Source: Firmicutes bacterium UBA5559
GTDB taxonomy: Bacteria; Bacillota; Clostridia; Peptostreptococcales; Anaerovoracaceae
Assembly (NCBI GenBank): GCA_002425705.1
Contig: DIMT01000025.1
Location: forward strand, 1-14,343
Length of the DNA: 14,343 nt
Direction of reading: 5' to 3'
How positions within the stretch are numbered: position 1 is the first letter of the stretch; each line of letters starts with the position of its first letter. The position numbers and the translations under genes are program-made. Shown here piece after piece: positions 7,106 to 13,773 of this stretch. The notes under the pieces are model-generated. The model did no database searches. It was not told the origin of the DNA and saw only the letters and a list, made by a program, of their open reading frames with translations.

Positions 7106-7702
7106 ATGGAATCAGCAATTTTAAAAATCAACCTGAGAGAAACAGAAGGCAGTAAAGCTAATAAACGATTGCGTAAGGAAGGATTGGTTCCCGGTAACGT
7201 CTTCGGGAAAGGCCAACCATCCGTTGCAGTGGTCATCCGACGGGATGAATTGAAAAAGGGACTGACCCGTCACGGCCGATTTGCCCTGTTTAAGCTGGAA
7301 GAAGAAAAAGGCAAAATCTTCGATGCCATGGTCAAGGATATTCAGGTGGATCCCATCACCCGGGAGTATGTGCATGTGGATTTTCAGCAGATTAAGTTAT
7401 CGGAAGAAGTCAAGGCGACTGTGCCGGTCCGGGTAGATGGACGGGAATCCCTGGAATTCAGAAAGCTGCTTTTAGTGCATCAGATGGATGCTATTCCAGT
7501 TAAAGGAATGCCTCAGGATATACCAAACACTCTGGACATCGACGGAAGCAAGTTGAATGCAGGGGATAATGTATTTGTCGGAGACATACCTTACCCGACG
7601 GGCATCGTTCCGGACATCAATCCGGAACATCTTGTTCTATCGGTCAGTGAAGCCAAAGTAAACAGGGCAGAGACCGAAGAAGACACGACAACAGAAGCAT
7701 AA
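7106..7702 (+). CDS. rplY: 50S ribosomal protein L25/general stress protein Ctc (TL5 type)
   Basis: Binds 5S rRNA in the large ribosomal subunit. The 198-residue length is that of the two-domain TL5/Ctc form rather than the short enterobacterial L25. The N-terminal 5S-binding domain (about 1-90) shows the typical GSKANKRLRKEGLVPGNVFG, and KDIQVDPITREYVHVDFQQI matches the family's domain end. The C-terminal beta domain (about 98-185) has VKGMPQDIPNTLDIDGSKLN and GDNVFVGDIPYP. The tail is acidic and threonine-rich. GGAGG ends ten bases before the ATG. In many Firmicutes Ctc is stress-induced; the promoter here looks like an ordinary vegetative one with extended -10. No terminator is visible after the stop, so transcription may run into the downstream relic. 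Confidence 0.95.
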   Translation: MESAILKINLRETEGSKANKRLRKEGLVPGNVFGKGQPSVAVVIRRDELKKGLTRHGRFALFKLEEEKGKIFDAMVKDIQVDPITREYVHVDFQQIKLSEEVKATVPVRVDGRESLEFRKLLLVHQMDAIPVKGMPQDIPNTLDIDGSKLNAGDNVFVGDIPYPTGIVPDINPEHLVLSVSEAKVNRAETEEDTTTEA

Positions 7703-7719
7703 AGAAAAGGGCGGCGCAT

Positions 7720-7857
7720 AGTCTCCTTACAAAGGAAGGCCATTTGGGATTGGCTGATATGTATGTGGAGGATAAACGATTCCGAAAATATTATGAAGAT
7801 ATTGTACCAGGTGGAGCAGAGTTCCTTCGGGATGCTCTTAGGATTTATTGCCAATAA
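7720..7857 (+). pseudogene. 3' remnant of a TipAS-domain (MerR/TipA-like) regulator
   Basis: Only the last ~45 codons of a gene survive, ending in TAA at 7855-7857. They read SLLTKEGHLGLADMYVED, then KRFRKYYEDIVPGGAEFLRD and ALRIYCQ. This resembles the C-terminal end of TipAS antibiotic-recognition domains, which have H-x-G-L-A-x-M-Y-V-x-D-x-R-F, a YY pair, P-G and FLRDA. There is no start codon with a usable Shine-Dalgarno and no N-terminal DNA-binding part; the fragment begins 17 bases after the L25 stop. It is most simply the scar of a deletion that joined the L25 gene to a lost regulator. An expressed mini-protein from the internal ATG is possible but unsupported. Confidence 0.6.
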
Positions 7858-7964
7858 GTGGCATATCCAGTATCTTCAGCAATCAGCGGGATGGGGTTGA
7901 ATACAGAATACATGACCTGATTTCAGAGAAATACTTCCTACCCCCTTTTTTTTCATAGTGGTTG

Positions 7965-7973
7965 TGGTAAAAT
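7965..7973 (+). promoter_or_regulatory. Extended -10 promoter of the thioesterase gene
   Basis: TGG-TAAAAT, with only a T-rich stretch at the -35 position. It overlaps an in-frame upstream ATG (7972), which therefore cannot be the translation start; the ATG at 8002 fits. Confidence 0.5.
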
Positions 7974-8001
7974 GAAAAAAATGAGAAAGGAGATGGAACA
8001 T

Positions 8002-8421
8002 ATGATTGAACATAAAATCAGAGCAGGGCTTATCAGCACCTACCAAAAGGAGGCTACCTATGACGACGCTATCCCGTCTGGTGATTCGGTAGGAATCATG
8101 GACTATCTGGTTTCCACCCCGGCTTTATTCCGGATGGTGATTGAGGCTTCCAGCGGTCTGTTGGATCCTCTCCTTCCTGAAGCATATATAACAGTAGGAA
8201 AGGGCGCTGAGATCACCCATGAGAAGCCATCTCTGACCAACAGTCTGATTACCATCAAGCTGATGGTTACCAAAGTGGAAGACGATCGGGTATTTCTGGA
8301 GTTTACAGGGCATGACCCCTTTGGACAAATTTGCAAAGGCACTTGTGAACGGGTTATCGTCAATAAGGATGTGTTGCTGGAATATGCCTATAAGAGGGCC
8401 AGTGCTGAAATAACCCAGTAA
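8002..8421 (+). CDS. Hotdog-fold thioesterase, FlK (fluoroacetyl-CoA thioesterase)-like
   Basis: A 139-residue single-domain protein resembling the FlK branch of hotdog acyl-CoA thioesterases. The STPALFRMVIEAS block, VGKGAEITHEKPS and LEFTGHDPFGQICKGTCERVIV follow the family order. T39, E48 and H73 are the likely counterparts of the Thr/Glu/His catalytic set of FlK. Fluoroacetyl-CoA itself is an unlikely substrate in a gut or sediment anaerobe; most relatives have unassigned acyl-CoA substrates. The start at 8002 has AAGGAG nine bases upstream; longer in-frame starts overlap the -10 box. The gene has its own promoter and terminator, so it is a single-gene unit. Confidence 0.8.
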   Translation: MIEHKIRAGLISTYQKEATYDDAIPSGDSVGIMDYLVSTPALFRMVIEASSGLLDPLLPEAYITVGKGAEITHEKPSLTNSLITIKLMVTKVEDDRVFLEFTGHDPFGQICKGTCERVIVNKDVLLEYAYKRASAEITQ

Positions 8422-8442
8422 AAATGGATCAACAAATTTTTG

Positions 8443-8488
8443 AAAACAACGAGGCAAGAGATTTTTCTTACTCGTTGTTTTGTTTATT
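8443..8488 (+). terminator. Intrinsic terminator after the thioesterase gene
   Basis: AAAACAACGAG (8443-8453) and CTCGTTGTTTT (8471-8481) form a perfect 11-bp stem with a 17-base loop, followed by a T-rich stretch. Confidence 0.85.
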
Positions 8489-8556
8489 TGTCGATAAAAA
8501 TCGAATGGGGAAGTATTTTGGAAACAGTGGGGGCAATCCGAATTTGGCAGTAGGGA

Positions 8557-8562
8557 TATAAT
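8557..8562 (+). promoter_or_regulatory. Probable -10 box of the nucleotidase gene
   Basis: Perfect TATAAT, but no good -35 at 17 bases (CAATCC). A G5 run (8529-8533) lies upstream. Transcription would begin near 8569, leaving a ~55-base leader. Confidence 0.45.
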
Positions 8563-8624
8563 GGAATTGAATGAATCCGTTATCCGATGAACCTATATAT
8601 AGTAAGAAAGGAAGATGAGAAGGA

Positions 8625-10712
8625 ATGAGAAGAAATCTAAAGAAGCTTAGTATTCTTGTGGCTGTTCTGATGCTTTTCTCGGTTCAGTTCACCACAGCCT
8701 TCGGAGAAACGGCTCCGGCGGCACCCATTGTGATCCTCCACACAAACGACACCCACAGCAATATTTCGGCAGACCTTGGATTTGCTTCAGTGAAGGGCTG
8801 GAAGGATTATTATACGGCGCAAGGATCCCAGGTAATGGTGCTGGATGCCGGAGATGCGTTGCACGGATACCCGGTTGCCAATCTTTCCCGGGGTGAAAGC
8901 ATCGTGGAGATTATGAATGCTGTAGGTTATACGGCAATGACGCCGGGAAATCATGACTTCAATTTCGGAACAGCAAGATTGATTGAATTGAAGAATAAAA
9001 TGAATTTTGACCTCCTGTCGGCTAACTTCACGGATAAAGATAAGAAGCCGGTTTTCACTGCTTCAAAGGTTTATAAGGCCGGGGACAAGGAAATAGGCAT
9101 TATCGGTGTATCAACACCAGAAACCGCCACGAAGACCAACCCCCTGAATGTGGCTGGATATCAGTTCAATGAGGCTGAAATGGCAGCCATGGTTCAGCAG
9201 GAAGTGGATAAGCTGGTTGATGAGACCGACTACATTGTCATCCTGGGTCATTTGGGCGTTGATGAAGAAAGTGAGCCCTATCGCTCTACGGATCTGATAG
9301 CCAAGCTGACCGATGTAGACATCTTTATTGATGGGCACAGCCACACTTCCTATGAGAAGGGTCTGCTGGTTAAGGATAAGGCGGGTGAAAATGTCCTTTT
9401 GGCCCAAACTGGTAATCAGTTCAAGGCAATCGGTATGATTGGTATTGACGGGAATACCATTACTGCCTCTTTAATCACTGAAGTGAAGGCTGATGCCACT
9501 GTGAAAGGGCTGATTGATGAAAAGAAAGCTGAAATACAGCCGCTGCTGGATGAAGTGGTAGCCAAAACCGCTGTCCGACTGGATGGCAGTCGGGACCCGG
9601 GAGTCCGCACCAAAGAAACCAATTTGGGAGATCTGGCAGCCGATGCACTGAAATATGTTTCGGGCGCAGATGTAGCCCTGACCAATGGGGGAGGAATTCG
9701 CACTTCCCTGGAAATTGGCGATATTACTTATGGAGATATCAATTCTGTCTTCCCCTTCGGCAATACCGTAGTAACCTTTGATATTACAGGGGCGGATATA
9801 CTGGCGGCCCTTCAGCACGGGACCAAATCCCTGCCAGCAGCCAGTGGCGCCTTGCCTCAGGTAGCGGGAATGGATTACGAGGTTCATACTTACCTGACAT
9901 CGGATCGGGTGAAAAATGTCATGATCAACGGCGAACCTCTGGATCTGGTGAAAACCTATACCATGGCTACCAATGACTTCACCTATGTTGGAGGAGACGG
10001 CTACACCATGTTTGCCAAATATCCAAAGACCGGAGAGTTCGGAGCCCTGGATGAAGCCTTGGAAAAATACATCAGCATGGCTCTTGGGGGAACGGTAGGG
10101 AGCAGCTATGCAAAGGCTCAGGGCCGATTCGATGTGATGCTGACACCTTTCCGTGACGCCCTTTCCCATTGGGCAGAAAAGCAGATTGCAGCCGTCTATC
10201 AGTCCAAGCTCTTTACCGGGGTGTCGGAAAATTCCTTCCAGCCCAACGGAACCATGACAAGAGCCATGTTCGTCACCGTACTGGGCAGAAACAGTGAAGC
10301 GGACATTGCCAAGTATACGGAATCCGGGTTTGATGATGTAGCGATTGGCACCTGGTATGGCGGATATGTAGCCTGGGCGGCCGAGAACAACATTGCCCGG
10401 GGAACCGGTGACAATTTTGAGCCCAATGCACCGATCACCCGGGAACAGATGGCGGTCATGCTGATGAACTACAGCACCCATATGGGTCAGGGACCTCAGG
10501 GGGCCTGGGCCATTCAGCTTCAGTACAAAGACCTGGATAAAATCAGTTCCTGGGCAGGAGACGGGGTTATGTTCGCTGCCCTGAAGAAGTACATGGGCGG
10601 ATATCCCGACGGATCCTTCGGGCCTCAGAATCAGGCTACCAGAGCAGAGGTTGCAGCCATAATGGAGCGATACAATGCCCCTGCGCCAGCAGATGAGGGA
10701 GCAGTCCAATAA
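8625..10712 (+). CDS. Secreted 5'-nucleotidase/2',3'-cyclic phosphodiesterase with three SLH modules
   Basis: A 695-residue surface enzyme that should remove phosphate from extracellular nucleotides. Residues 1-27 are a signal peptide (RRNLKK, then a hydrophobic core ending TTAFG). The calcineurin-like metallophosphatase domain has all metal ligands in view: D42 and H44 (HTNDTH), D77 (DAGD), N109-H110 (GNHD), H209 (GHLG), H238 and H240 (DGHSHT). The 5'-nucleotidase C domain (about 313-500) has NGGGIR (354-359) and the nucleotide-stacking NDFTYVGGDGY segment. Three S-layer homology motifs follow at about 510-553, 569-615 and 635-681 (TMTRAMF, PITREQM and ATRAEV cores), which typically bind secondary cell wall polymer. 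AAGGA lies 11 bases before the ATG. A 12-codon out-of-frame reading frame starting at 8615 overlaps the start; its meaning is unclear. Confidence 0.95.
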   Translation: MRRNLKKLSILVAVLMLFSVQFTTAFGETAPAAPIVILHTNDTHSNISADLGFASVKGWKDYYTAQGSQVMVLDAGDALHGYPVANLSRGESIVEIMNAVGYTAMTPGNHDFNFGTARLIELKNKMNFDLLSANFTDKDKKPVFTASKVYKAGDKEIGIIGVSTPETATKTNPLNVAGYQFNEAEMAAMVQQEVDKLVDETDYIVILGHLGVDEESEPYRSTDLIAKLTDVDIFIDGHSHTSYEKGLLVKDKAGENVLLAQTGNQFKAIGMIGIDGNTITASLITEVKADATVKGLIDEKKAEIQPLLDEVVAKTAVRLDGSRDPGVRTKETNLGDLAADALKYVSGADVALTNGGGIRTSLEIGDITYGDINSVFPFGNTVVTFDITGADILAALQHGTKSLPAASGALPQVAGMDYEVHTYLTSDRVKNVMINGEPLDLVKTYTMATNDFTYVGGDGYTMFAKYPKTGEFGALDEALEKYISMALGGTVGSSYAKAQGRFDVMLTPFRDALSHWAEKQIAAVYQSKLFTGVSENSFQPNGTMTRAMFVTVLGRNSEADIAKYTESGFDDVAIGTWYGGYVAWAAENNIARGTGDNFEPNAPITREQMAVMLMNYSTHMGQGPQGAWAIQLQYKDLDKISSWAGDGVMFAALKKYMGGYPDGSFGPQNQATRAEVAAIMERYNAPAPADEGAVQ

Positions 10713-10726
10713 CAATAAAGTCCCTC

Positions 10727-10761
10727 TGCAGCCGGATCTTCGCATTCGGCTGCATTTTATT
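10727..10761 (+). terminator. Intrinsic terminator after the nucleotidase gene
   Basis: TGCAGCCG (10727-10734) pairs perfectly with CGGCTGCA (10747-10754) around a 12-base loop; TTTTATT follows. Confidence 0.85.
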
Positions 10762-10831
10762 GATTGGAATAGACCGATTGGTGGTATTGGTAGGATAGCA
10801 GAAACATCATAAGCAGATTCGGAGGAAGAAC

Positions 10832-12247
10832 ATGAGAGAATTTGATCTGATCGTTATCGGAAGCGGGGCTGGCCTGATGGTCATGGAAGAGGGCCTGAAG
10901 AAGGGTCTGTCTTGTGCCGTCATTGAACGGGGTAAAATGGGAGGCACCTGTCTGACCAAGGGCTGTATTCCCTCCAAGATGCTGGTCTATCCGGCCGATT
11001 TTATCCGGGAGTCCCAGGATTCGGAACGCTTCGGCGTAGCTAGCACCAATCCGGTACCGGACTGGAAGAAGATATCAGAAAGGGTCTGGGAGCAGATCGA
11101 TTTCCATGTTCAGATTGAAGACAGCCTGAATCAGATTCCCGGGCTCACGGTTTATAAGGGGACCGCTTCTTTTGAAGATGGTCATATTATTCGGATAGAA
11201 TACGGAGACGGCCGTGATCCGGATTTCATTAAGAGCGAAAAAATCGTCATCGCCACAGGAGCCAGGAGTTTTGTGCCTGAAATACCAGGATTGAGGGAAG
11301 TCGGTTATCTGACTTCCGAGACATTTTTCGGAGATAAGTACCCGGACCATCCCTGGAAAAGCCTGATCATCCTTGGCAGCGGAGCCATCAGCGCCGAATT
11401 TGCCCATATCTTTTCAGCCATGGGAACCGAAGTGACTTTAGTAGCCAGAAGCGGCAGGATTCTTAAGCAGGAAGAAGAAGAAGTGTCCCTCTTTGTTCAG
11501 GATCGTTTTGCCCGGGACGGAATCCGGGTTCTGACGGATACAGTTGCTCGAACAGCAGCAAAAAAAGACGGGGTGAAAGTCGTAGTGGTGGAAAATCGGG
11601 TTACTGGTGAAACGCAGGAGCTGGCAGCAGAGGAAATCCTGGTCGCAATGGGAACCCAGTCCACCACCGATCTGCTTGTTCCTGAAAAAGCCGGCATCCG
11701 GACGGATAGCCAGGGTTGGATCGAAACCAATGAATTTCTGGAAACTTCCAGGGAAGGAATTTACGCTATCGGAGATATCAACGGAAAATTCCAGCTTCGC
11801 CATAAGGCAAACCATGAAGCATTGGTCCTGTCCCACAACCTCTTCAGCGGTGTGGAGCGCAAAACCGCCAGTTACGATGCAGTGCCCTGGGCTGTTTTCA
11901 CCCATCCCCAGGTTGCCCGGGTAGGATCCACGGAAGAAGAACTGAAGAAAAAAGGAGTCCCTTATCAGACCGCGAAGAACTTTTATTCTGAAGTGGTAGC
12001 CGGCCGGGCCATGGGCCACAGGGAAGGGGATCCGGACAACGGATTCGTCAAGATGATCGTAGGGCAGGATAAAAAAATCCTGGGTGTCCATATTGCAGGA
12101 CCCCAGGCAGCAGCATTGGTTCAGCCATTCGTCTATCTGATGAATAACGAATCTATAAAAGGATACGAGCTGATTACCGATTCCATGATCATTCACCCCT
12201 CCCTCAGCGAACTGGCGGGATGGACCTTTGAAAAAATCCAGTGGTAA
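10832..12247 (+). CDS. FAD-dependent pyridine nucleotide-disulfide oxidoreductase (lipoamide dehydrogenase/mycothione reductase-like)
   Basis: A 471-residue flavoenzyme of the glutathione reductase superfamily. FAD binding: VIGSGAGL (8-15). Redox disulfide: C40-LTKG-C45. Second Rossmann motif: GSGAISAE (182-189). FAD ribityl contact: YAIGDINGK. Active-site base at the dimer interface: H455-PSLS-E460. In lipoamide dehydrogenase the second strand of the nucleotide domain ends in an acidic residue that selects NAD; here it reads LVARSGR, as in NADPH-using MerA-like enzymes. The LRHKANHEA segment also resembles mycothione reductases more than Lpd. No 2-oxoacid dehydrogenase or glycine-cleavage genes adjoin it. 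Annotation as a true Lpd would be unsafe; reduction of an unidentified disulfide with NADPH is the better guess. GGAGG lies six bases before the ATG. Confidence 0.85.
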   Translation: MREFDLIVIGSGAGLMVMEEGLKKGLSCAVIERGKMGGTCLTKGCIPSKMLVYPADFIRESQDSERFGVASTNPVPDWKKISERVWEQIDFHVQIEDSLNQIPGLTVYKGTASFEDGHIIRIEYGDGRDPDFIKSEKIVIATGARSFVPEIPGLREVGYLTSETFFGDKYPDHPWKSLIILGSGAISAEFAHIFSAMGTEVTLVARSGRILKQEEEEVSLFVQDRFARDGIRVLTDTVARTAAKKDGVKVVVVENRVTGETQELAAEEILVAMGTQSTTDLLVPEKAGIRTDSQGWIETNEFLETSREGIYAIGDINGKFQLRHKANHEALVLSHNLFSGVERKTASYDAVPWAVFTHPQVARVGSTEEELKKKGVPYQTAKNFYSEVVAGRAMGHREGDPDNGFVKMIVGQDKKILGVHIAGPQAAALVQPFVYLMNNESIKGYELITDSMIIHPSLSELAGWTFEKIQW

Positions 12248-12268
12248 AATTAATCGGTGGAAAGACCC

Positions 12269-12502
12269 TTATTTGTCATCATCGGACTGTTTCAGGACGA
12301 TAGTTAAAAATTTGGTCATGAGCGGTGCGTAGGTGAAGGCAAAGGCAATGCTTGCGCCGGCGGCCGCTTTTTTCTTATGGCCCTTCGGGACGGCGATGCC
12401 CAGCAGGACCCCCAGTGACATGAGGCACAGCTTGAGCAGGCCGATATCCACCAAGGTCATGTGGGATTTATATTCATTGGCGGCATGGATCAATTTGTTC
12501 AT
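12269..12502 (-). CDS. Small two-helix membrane protein of unknown function
   Basis: A 77-residue protein with two hydrophobic segments (about 18-40, DIGLLKLCLMSLGVLLGIAV; and about 48-71) joined by a very basic hairpin, PKGHKKK, and a short acidic tail, SDDDK. The positive loop suggests both ends outside and the turn in the cytoplasm. Similar short clostridial proteins are sometimes labelled 'permease of phosphate ABC transporter', a name the sequence does not justify. The ATG at 12502 has AGGAGG eight bases upstream; a TTG at 12508 is too close to it. The gene converges on the reductase, with 21 bases between stops and no clear terminator, and diverges from carD. Function not known. Confidence 0.75.
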   Translation of the reverse strand: MNKLIHAANEYKSHMTLVDIGLLKLCLMSLGVLLGIAVPKGHKKKAAAGASIAFAFTYAPLMTKFLTIVLKQSDDDK

Positions 12503-12613
12503 TTTCAAGACCTCCTTTTGATTTCCCTCGAATAATAGGGCGAATACATCTTTCTTCTATCATATCAAATAAATCGAATGGATACAAAGGAAAGTTGGGG
12601 GAAGAATCCACAA

Positions 12614-12643
12614 TTGTGCTTACAAAACCCCGAGGGATATGAT
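12614..12643 (+). promoter_or_regulatory. Promoter of carD
   Basis: TTGTGC (12614-12619), an 18-base spacer and TATGAT (12638-12643); an overlapping TATACT at 12643-12648 is an alternative -10. The start of transcription would lie near 12650-12655. Confidence 0.5.
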
Positions 12644-12656
12644 ATACTATACATAC

Positions 12657-12704
12657 AACGCGTAGTTTTGATAACGACATTCCAGTTGTCAGACCCGCGT
12701 TTTT
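12657..12704 (+). terminator. Terminator-like hairpin in the carD leader
   Basis: AACGCG (12657-12662) pairs with CGCGTT (12696-12701), with an inner stem TGATAAC (12669-12675)/GTTGTCA (12685-12691) having one G-T pair; T5 (12700-12704) follows. It lies between the promoter and the carD start, so it could attenuate carD or merely shape its leader. Confidence 0.45.
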
Positions 12705-12741
12705 CATATGGTGTGCTTAAAGAGAATTCGGAGGGAATCAA

Positions 12742-13242
12742 ATGTTTGAAATTGGTGATTTTTTGATGTATGGGAAGACGGGTGTCTGCCAGCTGAAGGG
12801 AATCAGCAAGGAAGCGGTTCTGGACAAAAAAGAGGCAGCTTATTATGTTTTGCAGCCGGTGTTTAAAAACTGCAGTGCTGTCTTAAAAGTTCCGGTAGGC
12901 AATGAGAAGGTTAACATTCGGCCAGTGGCCAGCAGAGATCAGATTCTGGCCTATCTGGAGGAGATCGCATCTACGGAGCCAGTATGGAATGATAATGACC
13001 GTAGTCGTTTCGCCGAGTACAACGAAAGTCTTTGCTCCGGATCCTGCCTGGAGTGGCTGGATCTGATCCGCCAGGTCTATCTGAAAAAGAAACAGGGAAT
13101 CGGTACCAATAAAAAGGTATCCCCCCGGGACATCGGCATTTCCAAAGAAGCAAAAAGGTTGCTCCATGAAGAGCTGGCTGTTTCTCTGGATATACCTTTG
13201 GAGGATGTGGAAAAATATCTGAAGCAGAAATTGAGCCAGTAA
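12742..13242 (+). CDS. CarD-family RNA polymerase-binding transcription regulator
   Basis: A 166-residue protein of the CarD/CdnL family. Residues about 1-65 form the Tudor-like RNA polymerase-interaction domain shared with Mfd/TRCF (MFEIGDFLMYGKTGVCQLKG, then YYVLQPVF and a V-P-V-G-x-x-K segment). The rest is the helical DNA-contact domain, with basic QVYLKKKQGI and a C-terminal LSQ. Members bind the polymerase beta subunit and stabilise open promoter complexes; length is normal. GGAGGG lies six bases before the ATG. The gene stands alone, between a structured leader and a strong terminator. Confidence 0.92.
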   Translation: MFEIGDFLMYGKTGVCQLKGISKEAVLDKKEAAYYVLQPVFKNCSAVLKVPVGNEKVNIRPVASRDQILAYLEEIASTEPVWNDNDRSRFAEYNESLCSGSCLEWLDLIRQVYLKKKQGIGTNKKVSPRDIGISKEAKRLLHEELAVSLDIPLEDVEKYLKQKLSQ

Positions 13243-13308
13243 CCGGAACCATTAACAAGAGCATCTACCGTTATTGGTGGCTCCGGAATGGCATTGTAAG
13301 ATTATAGG

Positions 13309-13339
13309 GAAGCCTTGAAGAAATCAGGGCTTCTTTTTT
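13309..13339 (+). terminator. Intrinsic terminator after carD
   Basis: GAAGCCTTGA (13309-13318) pairs over 10 bp with TCAGGGCTTC (13324-13333), one G-T pair, loop AGAAA, then T6. An imperfect inverted repeat just after the carD stop (about 13243-13288, CCGGAACCA with TGGCTCCGG) may fold as well. Confidence 0.93.
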
Positions 13340-13351
13340 AGTTGCAGGGTA

Positions 13352-13380
13352 TTGACAAATATGCTTCAGAGGAATATATT
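13352..13380 (+). promoter_or_regulatory. Consensus promoter of the padR operon
   Basis: Perfect TTGACA (13352-13357), a 17-base spacer and TATATT (13375-13380). It is the best vegetative promoter in the window, fitting a unit kept silent by a repressor. Confidence 0.85.
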
Positions 13381-13381
13381 A

Positions 13382-13415
13382 TACTACGACAGATGTACTA
13401 CTACAGTCGTAGTAG
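13382..13415. promoter_or_regulatory. Palindromic operator overlapping the padR transcription start
   Basis: TACTACGAC (13382-13390) and GTCGTAGTA (13406-13414) form a perfect 9-bp inverted repeat with a 15-base spacer. Nested in it, CTACTAC (13398-13404) and GTAGTAG (13409-13415) form a second perfect repeat with a 4-base spacer. The site starts right after the -10 box, covers the likely start of transcription and ends before the Shine-Dalgarno, the expected place for autorepression by the PadR protein. Confidence 0.7.
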
Positions 13416-13435
13416 ATTATGGAGGAGGTGAAGCC

Positions 13436-13771
13436 ATGATCAGCAGTGACGTGATACGAGGGTACAACGATACGATGATTCTCTTTCTGCTGCTGGAAGA
13501 GCCATCCTATGGATATGAAATCTCTAGAAAGATTCGGGAAATTTCCGAAGGGCGGTATGTCATCAAGGAAACGACCCTTTACTCAGCCTTCAGTCGGCTG
13601 GAAAAAAATGGTTATATCGAGTCTTTCTATAGTGATGAAACAACGGAAAAAAAACGGACATACTACCGGATTACTCGGGAGGGGCTGGAATATTACCGTG
13701 AAAAATGTGAAGAGTGGTATCTGACCCGATCGGTCATCGATTTATTTGTCAGAGACCGGAAGGAGGATTAG
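13436..13771 (+). CDS. PadR-family transcriptional repressor
   Basis: A 111-residue winged-helix protein of the short PadR class. The N-terminal fold shows ILFLLLEEPSYGYEISRKI, the recognition region KETTLYSAFSRLEKNGYIES, and the wing EKKRTYYRITREGLEYY; a C-terminal helix for dimerisation follows. The ATG at 13436 has GGAGGTG five bases upstream. A longer in-frame TTG at 13352 is the -35 box itself and cannot be the start. The stop is two bases from the next ATG, so the pair is translationally linked. Such PadR genes usually repress themselves and the membrane-protein gene after them; the inducer is unknown, often envelope stress or a drug. Confidence 0.93.
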   Translation: MISSDVIRGYNDTMILFLLLEEPSYGYEISRKIREISEGRYVIKETTLYSAFSRLEKNGYIESFYSDETTEKKRTYYRITREGLEYYREKCEEWYLTRSVIDLFVRDRKED

Positions 13772-13773
13772 GG

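Noticed and set aside
9471..10745. A 424-codon minus-strand frame opposite the nucleotidase gene
   Set aside because: It lies antisense to a gene with complete catalytic and SLH motifs, has no recognisable domain and begins inside the terminator; a codon-bias artefact.
6196..12601. G5 runs (GTGGGGGC at 6196 and 8527, GTTGGGGG at 12594) upstream of three promoters, as a shared regulatory motif
   Set aside because: Distances to the -10 boxes differ (36, 30 and 44 bases) and flanks do not align well; chance is a sufficient explanation without a genome-wide scan.
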